This document shows, piece by piece, positions 18,522 through 27,023 of a DNA stretch of 64,000 nt. Positions within the stretch are counted from its first letter, which is position 1; each line of letters opens with the position of its first letter. The notes below the pieces were generated by a model that saw nothing but the letters and a program-made list of their open reading frames with translations, was not told the origin of the DNA and did no database searches. Source of the DNA: UBA935 sp031555615 (lineage in GTDB: Bacteria > Bacillota > Clostridia > Lachnospirales > Lachnospiraceae); NCBI GenBank assembly GCA_031555615.1, contig JAVBUF010000071.1, positions 14,050 to 78,049 on the forward strand, read 5' to 3'. The translations under genes were made by a program, and so were the position numbers.

Positions 18522-19196
18522 TTGAGTAAGATCTTGCTGGTAGACGATGACCAAACCATACTGACGGACAACCGCCAATATTTTGAAAAGCTGGGATATG
18601 AGGTGCTTTGTGCGAGCACCGCCGGATCTGCGGAAGAAATCATCCGCACCGCAGCACTAGACTGCGTAGTGCTGGATGTTGACCTGCCGGACGAAAGCGG
18701 CTTTGAGCTTTGTGCCCGGGTCCGTGAGTACACAGGGCTGCCTATCGTGTTCCTCTCCGGCTATACTGAAGCACAAAGCCGGATCAGGGGACTTTCCATC
18801 GGCGGCGATGATTATGTCTGCAAGCCATACGATCTCCAGGAGCTTGGGCTGCGAATCCGGGCGCGGATCATATCCGGCCGGGCCGCCCAGCCGCCTAAGC
18901 CGCTGCAATACGGCTCCCTGATTATTATACCCGGCAGCCGCAGTGTAATCTATGAGACCAAATCCGTTGATTTATCCACCTATGAATTCGATGTGCTTTA
19001 TTTTCTCGCCCGACATCCCGGCGAGGTATTTTCCTATGAACAGATTTTTGACCAGGTGTGGAAGTCCCCGGTCAACAGAGGACTTAAATCTCTGCAGATG
19101 ATGATTGTCCGGATCCGACAGAAGCTGCTGGAGCTTTGTCCGGATCACGATTACATCCAGACTATCCGGCGCAAGGGCTACCTGTTTGTACCCTAA
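18522..19196 (+). CDS. OmpR/PhoB-family response regulator
   Basis: A 224-residue regulator. The receiver domain (1-120) has acidic residues DDD8-10, phospho-acceptor Asp52 in VVLDVDLP, Ser in FLSGY and Lys in CKPYD. The C-terminal winged helix (about 130-224) has STYEFDVLYFLARHPGEVFS and VRIRQKL with an RRKGYLF end. The start is TTG at 18522 with GGAGGG eight bases upstream. It diverges from the giant surface gene and converges, 4 bp apart, with the second surface gene. The likely partner kinase begins at 20852 on the same strand. It probably controls the two surface genes. Confidence 0.95.
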   Translation: MSKILLVDDDQTILTDNRQYFEKLGYEVLCASTAGSAEEIIRTAALDCVVLDVDLPDESGFELCARVREYTGLPIVFLSGYTEAQSRIRGLSIGGDDYVCKPYDLQELGLRIRARIISGRAAQPPKPLQYGSLIIIPGSRSVIYETKSVDLSTYEFDVLYFLARHPGEVFSYEQIFDQVWKSPVNRGLKSLQMMIVRIRQKLLELCPDHDYIQTIRRKGYLFVP

Positions 19197-19200
19197 AGAC

Positions 19201-20820
19201 TTACCTTCTGAATAGATTCATTAATATTTTCAGTATGCGTTTCCAGGCCTCAGGGTGCAGATAAAAACCGGCCGCGCCGATGGTCACTGTGATTGCTGTA
19301 CAACCTGCCGCAACCGGTAAGACTCCGAGCTGGGGAGAAGGGGTACTTGGTTCCGATAATACCGATGGCTCTGCACTTTTTTCAGAAGCGGGCGATGCCG
19401 GGGAGGTGACTGCCGGAGGCGTGTTGTCCGGCTGGTTAGGGCTTTCTGTAACCGACTCCGGGCCAGGCGATACTCCCTCAGGTTCATCAGTCCGGTTATT
19501 AGCGGTCTGATGAGGTGATGCTGTGGGACTTGCTTCCGGCACCTTTTCCATGCTGATCACCGGAAACGGCAGCTCCGGGAGGGTTGTCGGCTGAGCCGTT
19601 GGTGTCGGACTTGGGTTGGACTCCGCCTCCGGGGGGGATGAGTTTGATACTGATTCCGCTGAGGTGGGGGTAGGCTGAGGTTCTTCTCCGTCAGATGGAC
19701 CGGTGATTGAGGTACCGCCTCCCCGATTGCCGACATGTCCGCACTGTGCGAGGGCTTCTCTTATTGCAATCACATCGGAGTAACCCACACTGCCATCCGG
19801 ATAGTCTACCACTGCGGAGATATAGTACGGATAGGCCGGCGGCTCCTCCTGGGGGAAATTAATGCGAAAAGACAGATATTCGCTTTCAACCGGTGCCGCT
19901 TCAGCCTCTGCCGGTAACCACACTTCGCCATCCTGGGACCATTCAAAGCGGCAGCCCAGCTCCGGTCTGGCCAGTTCAATCAGCACCGTTGCTGAAGGCC
20001 AGCCACCGCGGCCTTCCATTCCATAGCAGTTGAGAAAGGTGGCCGGATTGCCATTCTGGAAAGCGATCAGACAAATCGGCTGCTGATCGGTCCAGGCATC
20101 AGGATAGCTCCCTGTGATCACTACCCTTTCGCCAGCCGCCAGCTGCTCTTCATATTGCTGCAAATCCCACACCACCGGGATAGCTTTGTTATCCTCCCGC
20201 CCTTGCCAGTAAACCCTCGCACTGTCGGTAGCCGGCAGGACATCTGACAGTATTTGGTTATCGTGCACCAGTGCCACCGGCGTGAATATGGTAGAATTGT
20301 AATAAGAGTCAGAAACTGCCACAGGCTCATCCGCATAGTGCAGCAGCCCTGCGGGATTAGCACTGGCCCAATAGTTCAAGATAGCTCCCTCCTCCTGCCA
20401 GAGCGCATAACCGCCCTCAGCCGTGGCCGTAAAGCCGGCATGAGATACATAAGCCCTGCCTCCCTGCCTCACCCACAAGAGGCTGTTTTCACCGGTACCC
20501 GTAAACTCTACGCCTTCGTCGATGCTCAGGCTTCCTTCCACATACAGCGTGTAAGCACCCATATCCACCGTCACGATGGTATTCCAGGCGGGCCCGAGGC
20601 GATATCCGTCTTCGTTTACGGGAACTGTCAGATCGGCGGTTGCCTGAATACACCCACCGCCGGATAAGAGTTCACCATTCTCCAGAAGAACCAGCAGCTC
20701 GTCGAAGGTGGCAACTGAAATCATTGCTGTATTTTCTGTTGCATAAACTCTGGGAGTCAGACATAATGAAAGCGAGATTGCTGCTAATGCAAGAATCACC
20801 ATTTTACAATATGCTCTCAT
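19201..20820 (-). CDS. Secreted, membrane-anchored surface protein with Ser/Pro-rich stalk
   Basis: The 539-residue product starts at the ATG at 20820, with AGGGGG nine bases upstream. It has a signal peptide (MRAYCKMVILALAAISLSLC, likely cleaved after VYA), then a mostly beta domain (about 30-350) with no family I can name. A Pro/Ser/Thr/Glu-rich stalk (about 365-490) and one C-terminal hydrophobic helix with a basic tail (KRILKILMNLFRR) follow. The domain contains FDELLVLLENGE and YTLYVEGSLSI, reminiscent of beta-helix surface proteins in Clostridia. It sits between and opposite to a response regulator and a histidine kinase, which suggests it is a target or sensory accessory of that system. 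Confidence 0.85.
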   Translation of the reverse strand: MRAYCKMVILALAAISLSLCLTPRVYATENTAMISVATFDELLVLLENGELLSGGGCIQATADLTVPVNEDGYRLGPAWNTIVTVDMGAYTLYVEGSLSIDEGVEFTGTGENSLLWVRQGGRAYVSHAGFTATAEGGYALWQEEGAILNYWASANPAGLLHYADEPVAVSDSYYNSTIFTPVALVHDNQILSDVLPATDSARVYWQGREDNKAIPVVWDLQQYEEQLAAGERVVITGSYPDAWTDQQPICLIAFQNGNPATFLNCYGMEGRGGWPSATVLIELARPELGCRFEWSQDGEVWLPAEAEAAPVESEYLSFRINFPQEEPPAYPYYISAVVDYPDGSVGYSDVIAIREALAQCGHVGNRGGGTSITGPSDGEEPQPTPTSAESVSNSSPPEAESNPSPTPTAQPTTLPELPFPVISMEKVPEASPTASPHQTANNRTDEPEGVSPGPESVTESPNQPDNTPPAVTSPASPASEKSAEPSVLSEPSTPSPQLGVLPVAAGCTAITVTIGAAGFYLHPEAWKRILKILMNLFRR

Positions 20821-20851
20821 AAAACGTTCCCCCTTTCCTGTGAGGTGATAC

Positions 20852-22840
20852 ATGAACCAAATAAAAAAACCAAGTACCATAATCAAACCGGCCCTGTTGC
20901 TTGTCTGTGCGACATTATTCACCTTGCTGGGGCTGGGGTTATTGACAAAATATGATAACAAGTATACGGCAAAAGTGCAAATTGCACAAGATAATAAGGT
21001 GCTTTTGCCAGAAAATGGCGTGTACTATCTGGTGGATAGCTGGGAGCTTTATCCTGACTGTCTGCTAACCCCCGCCGATTTTTCAGATTCTGCGCTAATG
21101 CCCCGCTATACCACGTGGGCCGGAGAATATCCCAATCTTGCATTGTTCCATAAGGATGGAAATCCTTATGGAACAGCCACCTACCGGCTGATTCTGCAAG
21201 GCAGTGGTCAGGTATCGCTCTATCTCCAGGAGCCGCTCTGCGCCGCCCGTATTTTTGTGGATGGCCGGGACTTAGGTGGACCGGGAGAGGTATCTGGGGA
21301 GGATTACCATCCGCTGATACGGGATACGGTTTATTCGTTTTCCGTGAATGGCGAAAGTGAACTGATTATTCAGACCGCCAACTACTCTCATTATTATGGC
21401 GGCCTGTGGTTTCCGCCTGCCATCGGCAGTGCCGACAGTATCAGCCACCTGATTGCCTCCCGGATGATTTTCTATGGCCTGCTCTGTTTTTCCGCACTGG
21501 CCCTGGCTCTCTTCTGTATGGTACTGTGGCTTGGAAAAAGCCCCGGGCGAGACAAAGCGGCCTTCTATTTCGGATTGCTGTGTCTGTCTTTTGCCTTGCG
21601 GATCTGCTATCCCTTCCTGCGGCTGTGGGGAGTGCCGCTGGTGCGTACCCTCTATGCACTGGAGGATATGGCGTCATTATTGGGGATTTATTGCATGGTA
21701 CGTATTGCCCTGCTTTTGTTCCTGCCGGAGAAATACCGGCGGCTGGATGGACTGGCCGCGACACTCTCGCTGGGCATGTGCGGTGTGGGCGGGGTGGTGC
21801 CACTGCTGGTTTTGCCCGCATTTCCCAGCTTCACACTATGGTATGGATCAATTGTTTCCTGGTACAAAGTTCTGGCCGCGGTATTTCTGATTGGCACGGC
21901 GTTCCAAGGCTGTGTGCTGGGGCGGCGTCACACCCGGTCCGTTCTGACGGCAGCCACAGTAAACGGCGTTTGTCTGCTGTATGGCGTTCTCGCCATCGGC
22001 ACTCTGGAACCGATCCGCGGCGGCTGGCCGGAGGAATATGGTGCTTTTGGTATGGTGCTGGCATTTGCCGGACTGATGGTGGGACGCAGCCGGGGGATGG
22101 CCGCAGAAAACCTCCGGCTGACCGAACATTTACAGGCGGAGGTTGAGGATAAGACCAGACATCTGACCTTGCTTTTAAAAGAGCGCGGCCAATTGATTAC
22201 GGAGCTTGGCCACGATATGAAATCTCCCCTCACCGCCCTGTCCAATATGACACAGATTATTCGTCTCAATGACATTATGCTGGATGGGGATGTCCGGGAA
22301 ATGATCCAGGGAATCGAAGAAAAATGCGAAGCTTTAGCAGACCGCCTGCGCTCGATGCAGGAATTTGCCGGAGAAACGGCAGCCCCTGCCCATATGGAGC
22401 CGATTTCATTGAATCAATTTCTCCGGGACTTCCACCGTAGCAATCAACCGGTGGTGGAACTGACCGGGCCGGATTTTTTATGTCAGCTTACATCCCTGCC
22501 CTGCAAGGTCCTGGCCGACCGGGATAAGCTGTCCCGGGCGCTGGAAAATCTCGTCTTCAATGCCGGGGATTTTACTCCGCCGGAAGGAAAAATCACACTT
22601 TCGCTGGTACAGGAAGAGACCTTTGCTGTCATCTGTGTTTCGGATACCGGCTGCGGTATCCCGGAGACTGATTTGGCCAGGGTGTTCCATCGTTACTATA
22701 CCACGCGCAAAAGCGAGGGCGGGCAGGGCTTGGGACTTGCCATCACCCGGGCCATTATTTTGGAGCATAAAGGGGAAATTCATGTAGAATCCAGGGTGGG
22801 CGAAGGCAGTATATTCACGATCCGCCTGCCGCTGGTGTAG
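20852..22840 (+). CDS. 7TM-type sensor histidine kinase
   Basis: A 662-residue kinase. It has a first membrane segment (about 12-32), an extracellular beta domain of about 160 residues resembling the galactose-binding/7TMR-DISMED kind, six to seven membrane helices (about 195-410), a short coiled segment, a HisKA domain with LGHDMKSPLTAL (His454), and an HATPase with N-box ENLVFNAGDF, DTGCGIP and GQGLGLA. GAGGTGAT precedes the ATG. It starts only 31 bp from the divergent surface gene, so the two share control sequences. The OmpR-type regulator at 18522 is the likely partner, although the opposite-strand gene separates them. Confidence 0.93.
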   Translation: MNQIKKPSTIIKPALLLVCATLFTLLGLGLLTKYDNKYTAKVQIAQDNKVLLPENGVYYLVDSWELYPDCLLTPADFSDSALMPRYTTWAGEYPNLALFHKDGNPYGTATYRLILQGSGQVSLYLQEPLCAARIFVDGRDLGGPGEVSGEDYHPLIRDTVYSFSVNGESELIIQTANYSHYYGGLWFPPAIGSADSISHLIASRMIFYGLLCFSALALALFCMVLWLGKSPGRDKAAFYFGLLCLSFALRICYPFLRLWGVPLVRTLYALEDMASLLGIYCMVRIALLLFLPEKYRRLDGLAATLSLGMCGVGGVVPLLVLPAFPSFTLWYGSIVSWYKVLAAVFLIGTAFQGCVLGRRHTRSVLTAATVNGVCLLYGVLAIGTLEPIRGGWPEEYGAFGMVLAFAGLMVGRSRGMAAENLRLTEHLQAEVEDKTRHLTLLLKERGQLITELGHDMKSPLTALSNMTQIIRLNDIMLDGDVREMIQGIEEKCEALADRLRSMQEFAGETAAPAHMEPISLNQFLRDFHRSNQPVVELTGPDFLCQLTSLPCKVLADRDKLSRALENLVFNAGDFTPPEGKITLSLVQEETFAVICVSDTGCGIPETDLARVFHRYYTTRKSEGGQGLGLAITRAIILEHKGEIHVESRVGEGSIFTIRLPLV

Positions 22841-22883
22841 AGGGCCTTTTCCTCTGCTTTTACCAAGCCGAAAAAAATATGCC

Positions 22884-22912
22884 TGTCAATTATTCGAGAA
22901 GCATGTTATAAT
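22884..22912 (+). promoter_or_regulatory. Promoter of the YHYH-domain gene
   Basis: TGTCAA (22884-22889), 17 bp, and TATAAT (22907-22912) with an upstream TG. It lies about 45 bp before the ATG. Confidence 0.65.
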
Positions 22913-22960
22913 TGCTGTATAACATTAAACATATTTTACCAATTATAAAGGGGGACTTTT

Positions 22961-23494
22961 ATGTCTAACAAAAAACTACGTTTTTCATTTTGGAAAGTAT
23001 TTGCTTTATCCTTAGCCACAGTTGTATTTTTACAGTTTGTGATTCCTGCTGTTTTACCCGACTCATCACCAGTAATCACTGCTCAGGCTCACTCCGGGCG
23101 AACCGACAGCAGCGGCGGTCATAAAGATAATAAAAACAAAAGCGGATTGGGAAACTATCATTATCATTGCGGCGGTCACCCGCCCCACTTACATAAAAGT
23201 GGAGTATGCCCCTATGACAGCTCTAATATCGATACTGTTTCACCTCAAACCGATTCCTCCCAGCCTGCCGCAAGCAGCAGCTCTGGGAAAAGTGCCACCT
23301 CTTCATCTGCTTTAACCAAAAGTGAAATTAAGAAAGTACAGCAAAAATTAAATGACTTAGGATATGATTGCGGAACTCCCGATGGTGTCTTAGGTAAAAA
23401 AACCAAAAAGGCTTTGGAAGCATTTCAAAAGGATAATGGTATTAAAGAATCCGGCATCATTGATGAAGATACAAAAGAAAAATTAGAATTATAA
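22961..23494 (+). CDS. Secreted YHYH-domain protein with peptidoglycan-binding domain
   Basis: A 177-residue exported protein with a signal peptide (about 1-43, cut near AQA-HS). A YHYH module follows (about 44-80; HSGRTDSSGGHKD, GNYHYHCGG, HLHKSGVCPY), whose His and Cys residues look metal- or redox-capable. Next come a Ser-rich linker (85-118) and a C-terminal PG_binding_1 domain (IKKVQQKLNDLGYDCG, DGVLGKKTKKALEAFQ). It would attach non-covalently to the cell wall. The role of the YHYH module is not established. AAGGGGGAC lies upstream. Its end overlaps the convergent gene by 6 bp. Confidence 0.9.
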   Translation: MSNKKLRFSFWKVFALSLATVVFLQFVIPAVLPDSSPVITAQAHSGRTDSSGGHKDNKNKSGLGNYHYHCGGHPPHLHKSGVCPYDSSNIDTVSPQTDSSQPAASSSSGKSATSSSALTKSEIKKVQQKLNDLGYDCGTPDGVLGKKTKKALEAFQKDNGIKESGIIDEDTKEKLEL

Positions 23495-24031
23495 AATTTC
23501 ATCCAGCATTTTCTGTTGCTGCATTTTAGTTTGCGCCCGCTTTTCCAGATATTCTGACAGAAGTTCCTTCTGCCTGTCTTTCTTTTCATTAGTCCTTTTA
23601 TAGAAGCTGTTCTGTGAACGCATATCAAATTCAGAATCATGACCCACAGGCCACGAGTCCCCCCTGTACTCCTTTAAAGTCGCACCGACTGTTATCAGCA
23701 CGGAACAGTTTCTTGGAGCTAATGAAGTTCCAAAATCCCTCTGGATCAGTGAGAGAACTTTCTCCCTGTACCCCGGATCATCTTTCATGGCCTTGAATGC
23801 CGCCTCCGATATATTTACCGCCGCATTGCTCACCGTCCTGTGGCTGGTGATCTTGGAGAGGTCTTCATAAAATCCTTTCTTGAATAATTCCATTTCTTCC
23901 GCTTCCGACAATTCCTGTGTGCTGCCGGTTTTTTCCAATGTAAACTTATCTGCGCTGTTCACGTTTTTTGTGCTTTGAGCTGTTGCCATATTGTTCTGAT
24001 AATAATTCTGTCCCACTCCGCTGATAGTCAT
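23489..24031 (-). CDS. Uncharacterised small protein (DUF6033-like)
   Basis: A 180-residue hydrophilic protein without signal or membrane segment. It has a Gln/Asn/Thr-rich start (MTISGVGQNYYQNN), a middle part with AAVNISEAAFKAMKDDPGYREKVL and a charged helical tail rich in Lys, Gln and Glu. It resembles short uncharacterised Clostridia proteins that I associate loosely with DUF6033; the function is unknown. The start at 24031 is supported by GGAGGA five bases upstream. A small hairpin (ACGATA/TATCGT, 24053-24072) lies in its leader. Confidence 0.7.
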   Translation of the reverse strand: MTISGVGQNYYQNNMATAQSTKNVNSADKFTLEKTGSTQELSEAEEMELFKKGFYEDLSKITSHRTVSNAAVNISEAAFKAMKDDPGYREKVLSLIQRDFGTSLAPRNCSVLITVGATLKEYRGDSWPVGHDSEFDMRSQNSFYKRTNEKKDRQKELLSEYLEKRAQTKMQQQKMLDEIL

Positions 24032-24206
24032 TTTAGTCCTCCATACTCTTTCACGATACAATTTTTATCGTATCTGCCGTTTCCTGTACAACTAACTTAT
24101 CGGAAAAATTGTGGGGATCGCTAATGCCTATTTCGTGAATGGTTAATTCGGTTACGTGAATAGCAAATTCCTTCCATTCCGTTTCTTGCTTTCAGAAGGT
24201 TTTGAA

Positions 24207-26843
24207 CTATACCCAAATACTATTTCCCAGCAAATCCAGAACTAATTGGTTAAGCTCATAATTTTTTTCATTGTTGTCTAAATCCTTTGATTCAATTATT
24301 CTTTTTCTTACTTCCATTCCCTCCATATAATTATTCTCTTCACAAAAGCCTAAGGAGTCCAATGCAACATTATGCAATTCATCAAAATCTTGAAGGAGCA
24401 TAAAGGTGATAATTTTTTCATCTGAAATAGCTATTCTTACTAATCCAGAATTAATATCGATTACTAATTTATCAAGAATATTGTATTCATTTATTATAGG
24501 AATTTTATATATTGCCGCTTTAGAATTTACTTCAGCTAATCTACGATTATACCACCATAAATCATAGTAACGGCTCATTATTTCTTTTGAAATATCAATT
24601 GTATCATTTTGCATAATGCAGTGGGTAAAAGAAAATTCAAAGTTTCTTACATCATATCTTTCCAAATTTTGTAAATCATTATTTTTAGTAAAAAAACTTA
24701 TATATATAAAATATGAATAAACATAATCATCTAAAGAATTATAATGAGAATTTTGTTTAAAATATTTACTTAAAGCCACACTATTCATTTGTGTTTTTTT
24801 ATAAATTGTTAAATGTCTCCCATCATATATGCACCATAAACAGTTTTCCGTTCCAAAAACGAATGAAATGTCTTTCACTATATTTGTTATAGATCTAGTA
24901 CTGATTTTCATTCTTTTTTCAGTTTCAAATTTCCATTCCTGATACATTCTATACATGATTTTATCTTTATCTTCCAATAAACCGCCTCGTATTTGCTTTT
25001 TAAAAAATGAATCTTGAAATTCAATTTCCGGTATTGACTGTTTCGTACAACCATAAATATTATGCACTTTATTATTATAAAAAACACAAAAATTATGTTC
25101 TACCGCACTTATGCATTTAATATTGGGACTAATCAAACAAATAATATCAATATCATTTTCCGTTATTTTGTTAATATTACATCTTATAAAATCATTATGA
25201 ATAATTTCAAGCATACTTGTCTTTCTTATTTTAACTATTAAATCATATGTAAAATTTATATTGCAATATACTAAAGTAGATAAGGGAAAAAACAGAAGAA
25301 TTTTTTCAATAGTAGCATCCATTTTTTCATCATAAAATAATTCCACCCCTCCTTGCAAAAACTCGAAAAGATCATACATACAATTTATTTCTTTTAATTG
25401 GCAAATACACTCTTCATTTTCAATAAATTCTAAATACATTTCTGCAAATTCTTTTTGCATCAGTAGTTTAGTAAATCCGTTTATAGCATCATCTTTAAAT
25501 AAAATTTCTTTATCACATAATGCATACCATTTTGCCAGACAGTACTCATAAAACAAACGGTTGGTAAATGCTAAATAGCCATCGCTGTTTTCTTCCAAAA
25601 AACAAAGTGAATTGTTAATGCTGATGTTATGTATTTTTCTTTGTTTATTCCACTCATCCTTATCAATGTTTTTACCATCGCTGTCTGCAATAAATGCCAT
25701 TGATGCCAAAAAAGACAACACTCTGTTTTCATTTTCTATACCTTTCTCATCGTTCTTACTAACAGCTTTTCCTTTAGTTGATTGCCCATCATGATACTCC
25801 CAGCCAATAACCGAATGTATTACTTCTTCTCGCTTTTTAGCTTCACTCATTTCATCTGCGCTGATCTTATTCTTAAATCTTGAATTCATTATAACTGCAT
25901 ACGAATACCGACATAACATTGGATTATCCAAAACGGAAACAAACCTACTGTTTTTATTGTCTTCTTTAAGATATCTATGGAGTTGTTTATAATATTGAGA
26001 CAATTCTTTCCGGTCCTTTGGGGATTTGTCCTGATAATCTGCCATAGTCGTATCTTTATTTTTTTCCATATATCGTTTGATCGTTCGAATACACATTTCC
26101 TCTGATTCATTTCTATTCATGGGTAAAAACCAGTAAACTGAAAAACGGCTGTAGCTCATTTTTTCTTTCTTTGTCTTTAAAGTTTGTGAAAAACCAAAAT
26201 GTTCCGGCCTGGTTGACATCACAATCGTATGTCCAATATTATTAATATATTTATCAGACTGTCTCCTTGTGACTGTTAACTGAATTAATCCTTCACATAA
26301 ATCGGTTAAGTCCTTTTCATTTCCGGTAATACATTTCAACTCATCCACTCCATCTATGAACAAAACGCATCTTCCGATATTATTTGTATTATCTTTAACT
26401 TTTTGAATTATCTCGTTAATATCATTACAGTCTTGAAAAAAACTCGCCGGGAAATAAGCCAAATGATCAAACCGTTTAGAGCTTACATTTAAAAATAACC
26501 ATCTTAATGCTGTTGATTTCCCTAGTCCTGAGGCCCCAACAAGCATTATATGATTATCATTGAATTTATCATTTTCTATCCTTGCTTTGATATGCTTCAG
26601 CTTTTGGGGGCTCTGATTTTTATCGAAACAAATTCTATCGACAAAATACTTTTTTTGAAGTATCTCCCCGTACTCTGGACGCCCAATGCCATTAGATGTA
26701 ATAACTTGGAAGCGTTCAATTTTATCTCTTTTATGTCTTATGACTGCTTTGGCAATGGTATATCCCGTTGTTACTATTGCATTACCTATATTTCCTGAAT
26801 TATATAGAACCTCTGCGATATTTTTTGCTTCTTCAGTATTCAT
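24207..26843 (-). CDS. NACHT-domain STAND NTPase, candidate defence protein
   Basis: The 878-residue protein starts at the ATG at 26843 (GAGGAG six bases upstream). A short N-terminal region (1-90) contains a possible membrane-associating or helical stretch (GNAIVTTGYTIAKAV). A P-loop NTPase follows, with Walker A GASGLGKST (103-111), Walker B CVLFIDGVDEL (about 159-169) and a sensor-like MSTRPEHF, which is the NACHT pattern. The long C-terminal half (about 400-878) has no recognisable leucine-rich or TPR repeat. The gene is strikingly AT-rich compared with both sides and stands alone, which suggests horizontal gain. Prokaryotic NACHT proteins (bNACHT/Avs-like) include phage sensors; that role here is inference. 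Confidence 0.82.
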   Translation of the reverse strand: MNTEEAKNIAEVLYNSGNIGNAIVTTGYTIAKAVIRHKRDKIERFQVITSNGIGRPEYGEILQKKYFVDRICFDKNQSPQKLKHIKARIENDKFNDNHIMLVGASGLGKSTALRWLFLNVSSKRFDHLAYFPASFFQDCNDINEIIQKVKDNTNNIGRCVLFIDGVDELKCITGNEKDLTDLCEGLIQLTVTRRQSDKYINNIGHTIVMSTRPEHFGFSQTLKTKKEKMSYSRFSVYWFLPMNRNESEEMCIRTIKRYMEKNKDTTMADYQDKSPKDRKELSQYYKQLHRYLKEDNKNSRFVSVLDNPMLCRYSYAVIMNSRFKNKISADEMSEAKKREEVIHSVIGWEYHDGQSTKGKAVSKNDEKGIENENRVLSFLASMAFIADSDGKNIDKDEWNKQRKIHNISINNSLCFLEENSDGYLAFTNRLFYEYCLAKWYALCDKEILFKDDAINGFTKLLMQKEFAEMYLEFIENEECICQLKEINCMYDLFEFLQGGVELFYDEKMDATIEKILLFFPLSTLVYCNINFTYDLIVKIRKTSMLEIIHNDFIRCNINKITENDIDIICLISPNIKCISAVEHNFCVFYNNKVHNIYGCTKQSIPEIEFQDSFFKKQIRGGLLEDKDKIMYRMYQEWKFETEKRMKISTRSITNIVKDISFVFGTENCLWCIYDGRHLTIYKKTQMNSVALSKYFKQNSHYNSLDDYVYSYFIYISFFTKNNDLQNLERYDVRNFEFSFTHCIMQNDTIDISKEIMSRYYDLWWYNRRLAEVNSKAAIYKIPIINEYNILDKLVIDINSGLVRIAISDEKIITFMLLQDFDELHNVALDSLGFCEENNYMEGMEVRKRIIESKDLDNNEKNYELNQLVLDLLGNSIWV

Positions 26844-26860
26844 CAGATTCTCCTCATATA

Positions 26861-26900
26861 AAAAGTCCACATGAAAATCATACAAACTTTCATGTGAACT
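26861..26900 (-). promoter_or_regulatory. Terminator-like hairpin in the NACHT leader
   Basis: On the minus strand two 13-base arms with one mismatch (26900-26888 and 26876-26864) around an 11-base loop are followed by TTTTTAT, only about 18 bp before the ribosome site. This is the geometry of an attenuator. Confidence 0.55.
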
Positions 26901-26940
26901 CTTTCTACAATCTTTGTATAATTCCCCTTGCTTTAAATAT

Positions 26941-26968
26941 ATTTTAACACATTTCGTCAATTAAGCAA
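26941..26968 (-). promoter_or_regulatory. Candidate promoter of the NACHT gene
   Basis: TTGCTT (26968-26963), 16 bp, TAAAAT (26946-26941) on the minus strand, placing the start of transcription upstream of the leader hairpin. Confidence 0.5.
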
Positions 26969-27023
26969 TAATTTAACAGAAAATATCTATGATAAAATAG
27001 CAATATTTCTACACAAAGCTCGT

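Noticed and set aside
20821..20961. N-terminal extension of the surface protein to 20961
   Set aside because: It would overlap the divergent kinase start; the ATG at 20820 has a ribosome site and a standard signal peptide.
21406..22146. A 246-codon plus-strand open frame inside the kinase gene
   Set aside because: It overlaps the 7TM region of the kinase in another frame, is unusually Arg/Trp/Cys-rich and has no ribosome site.
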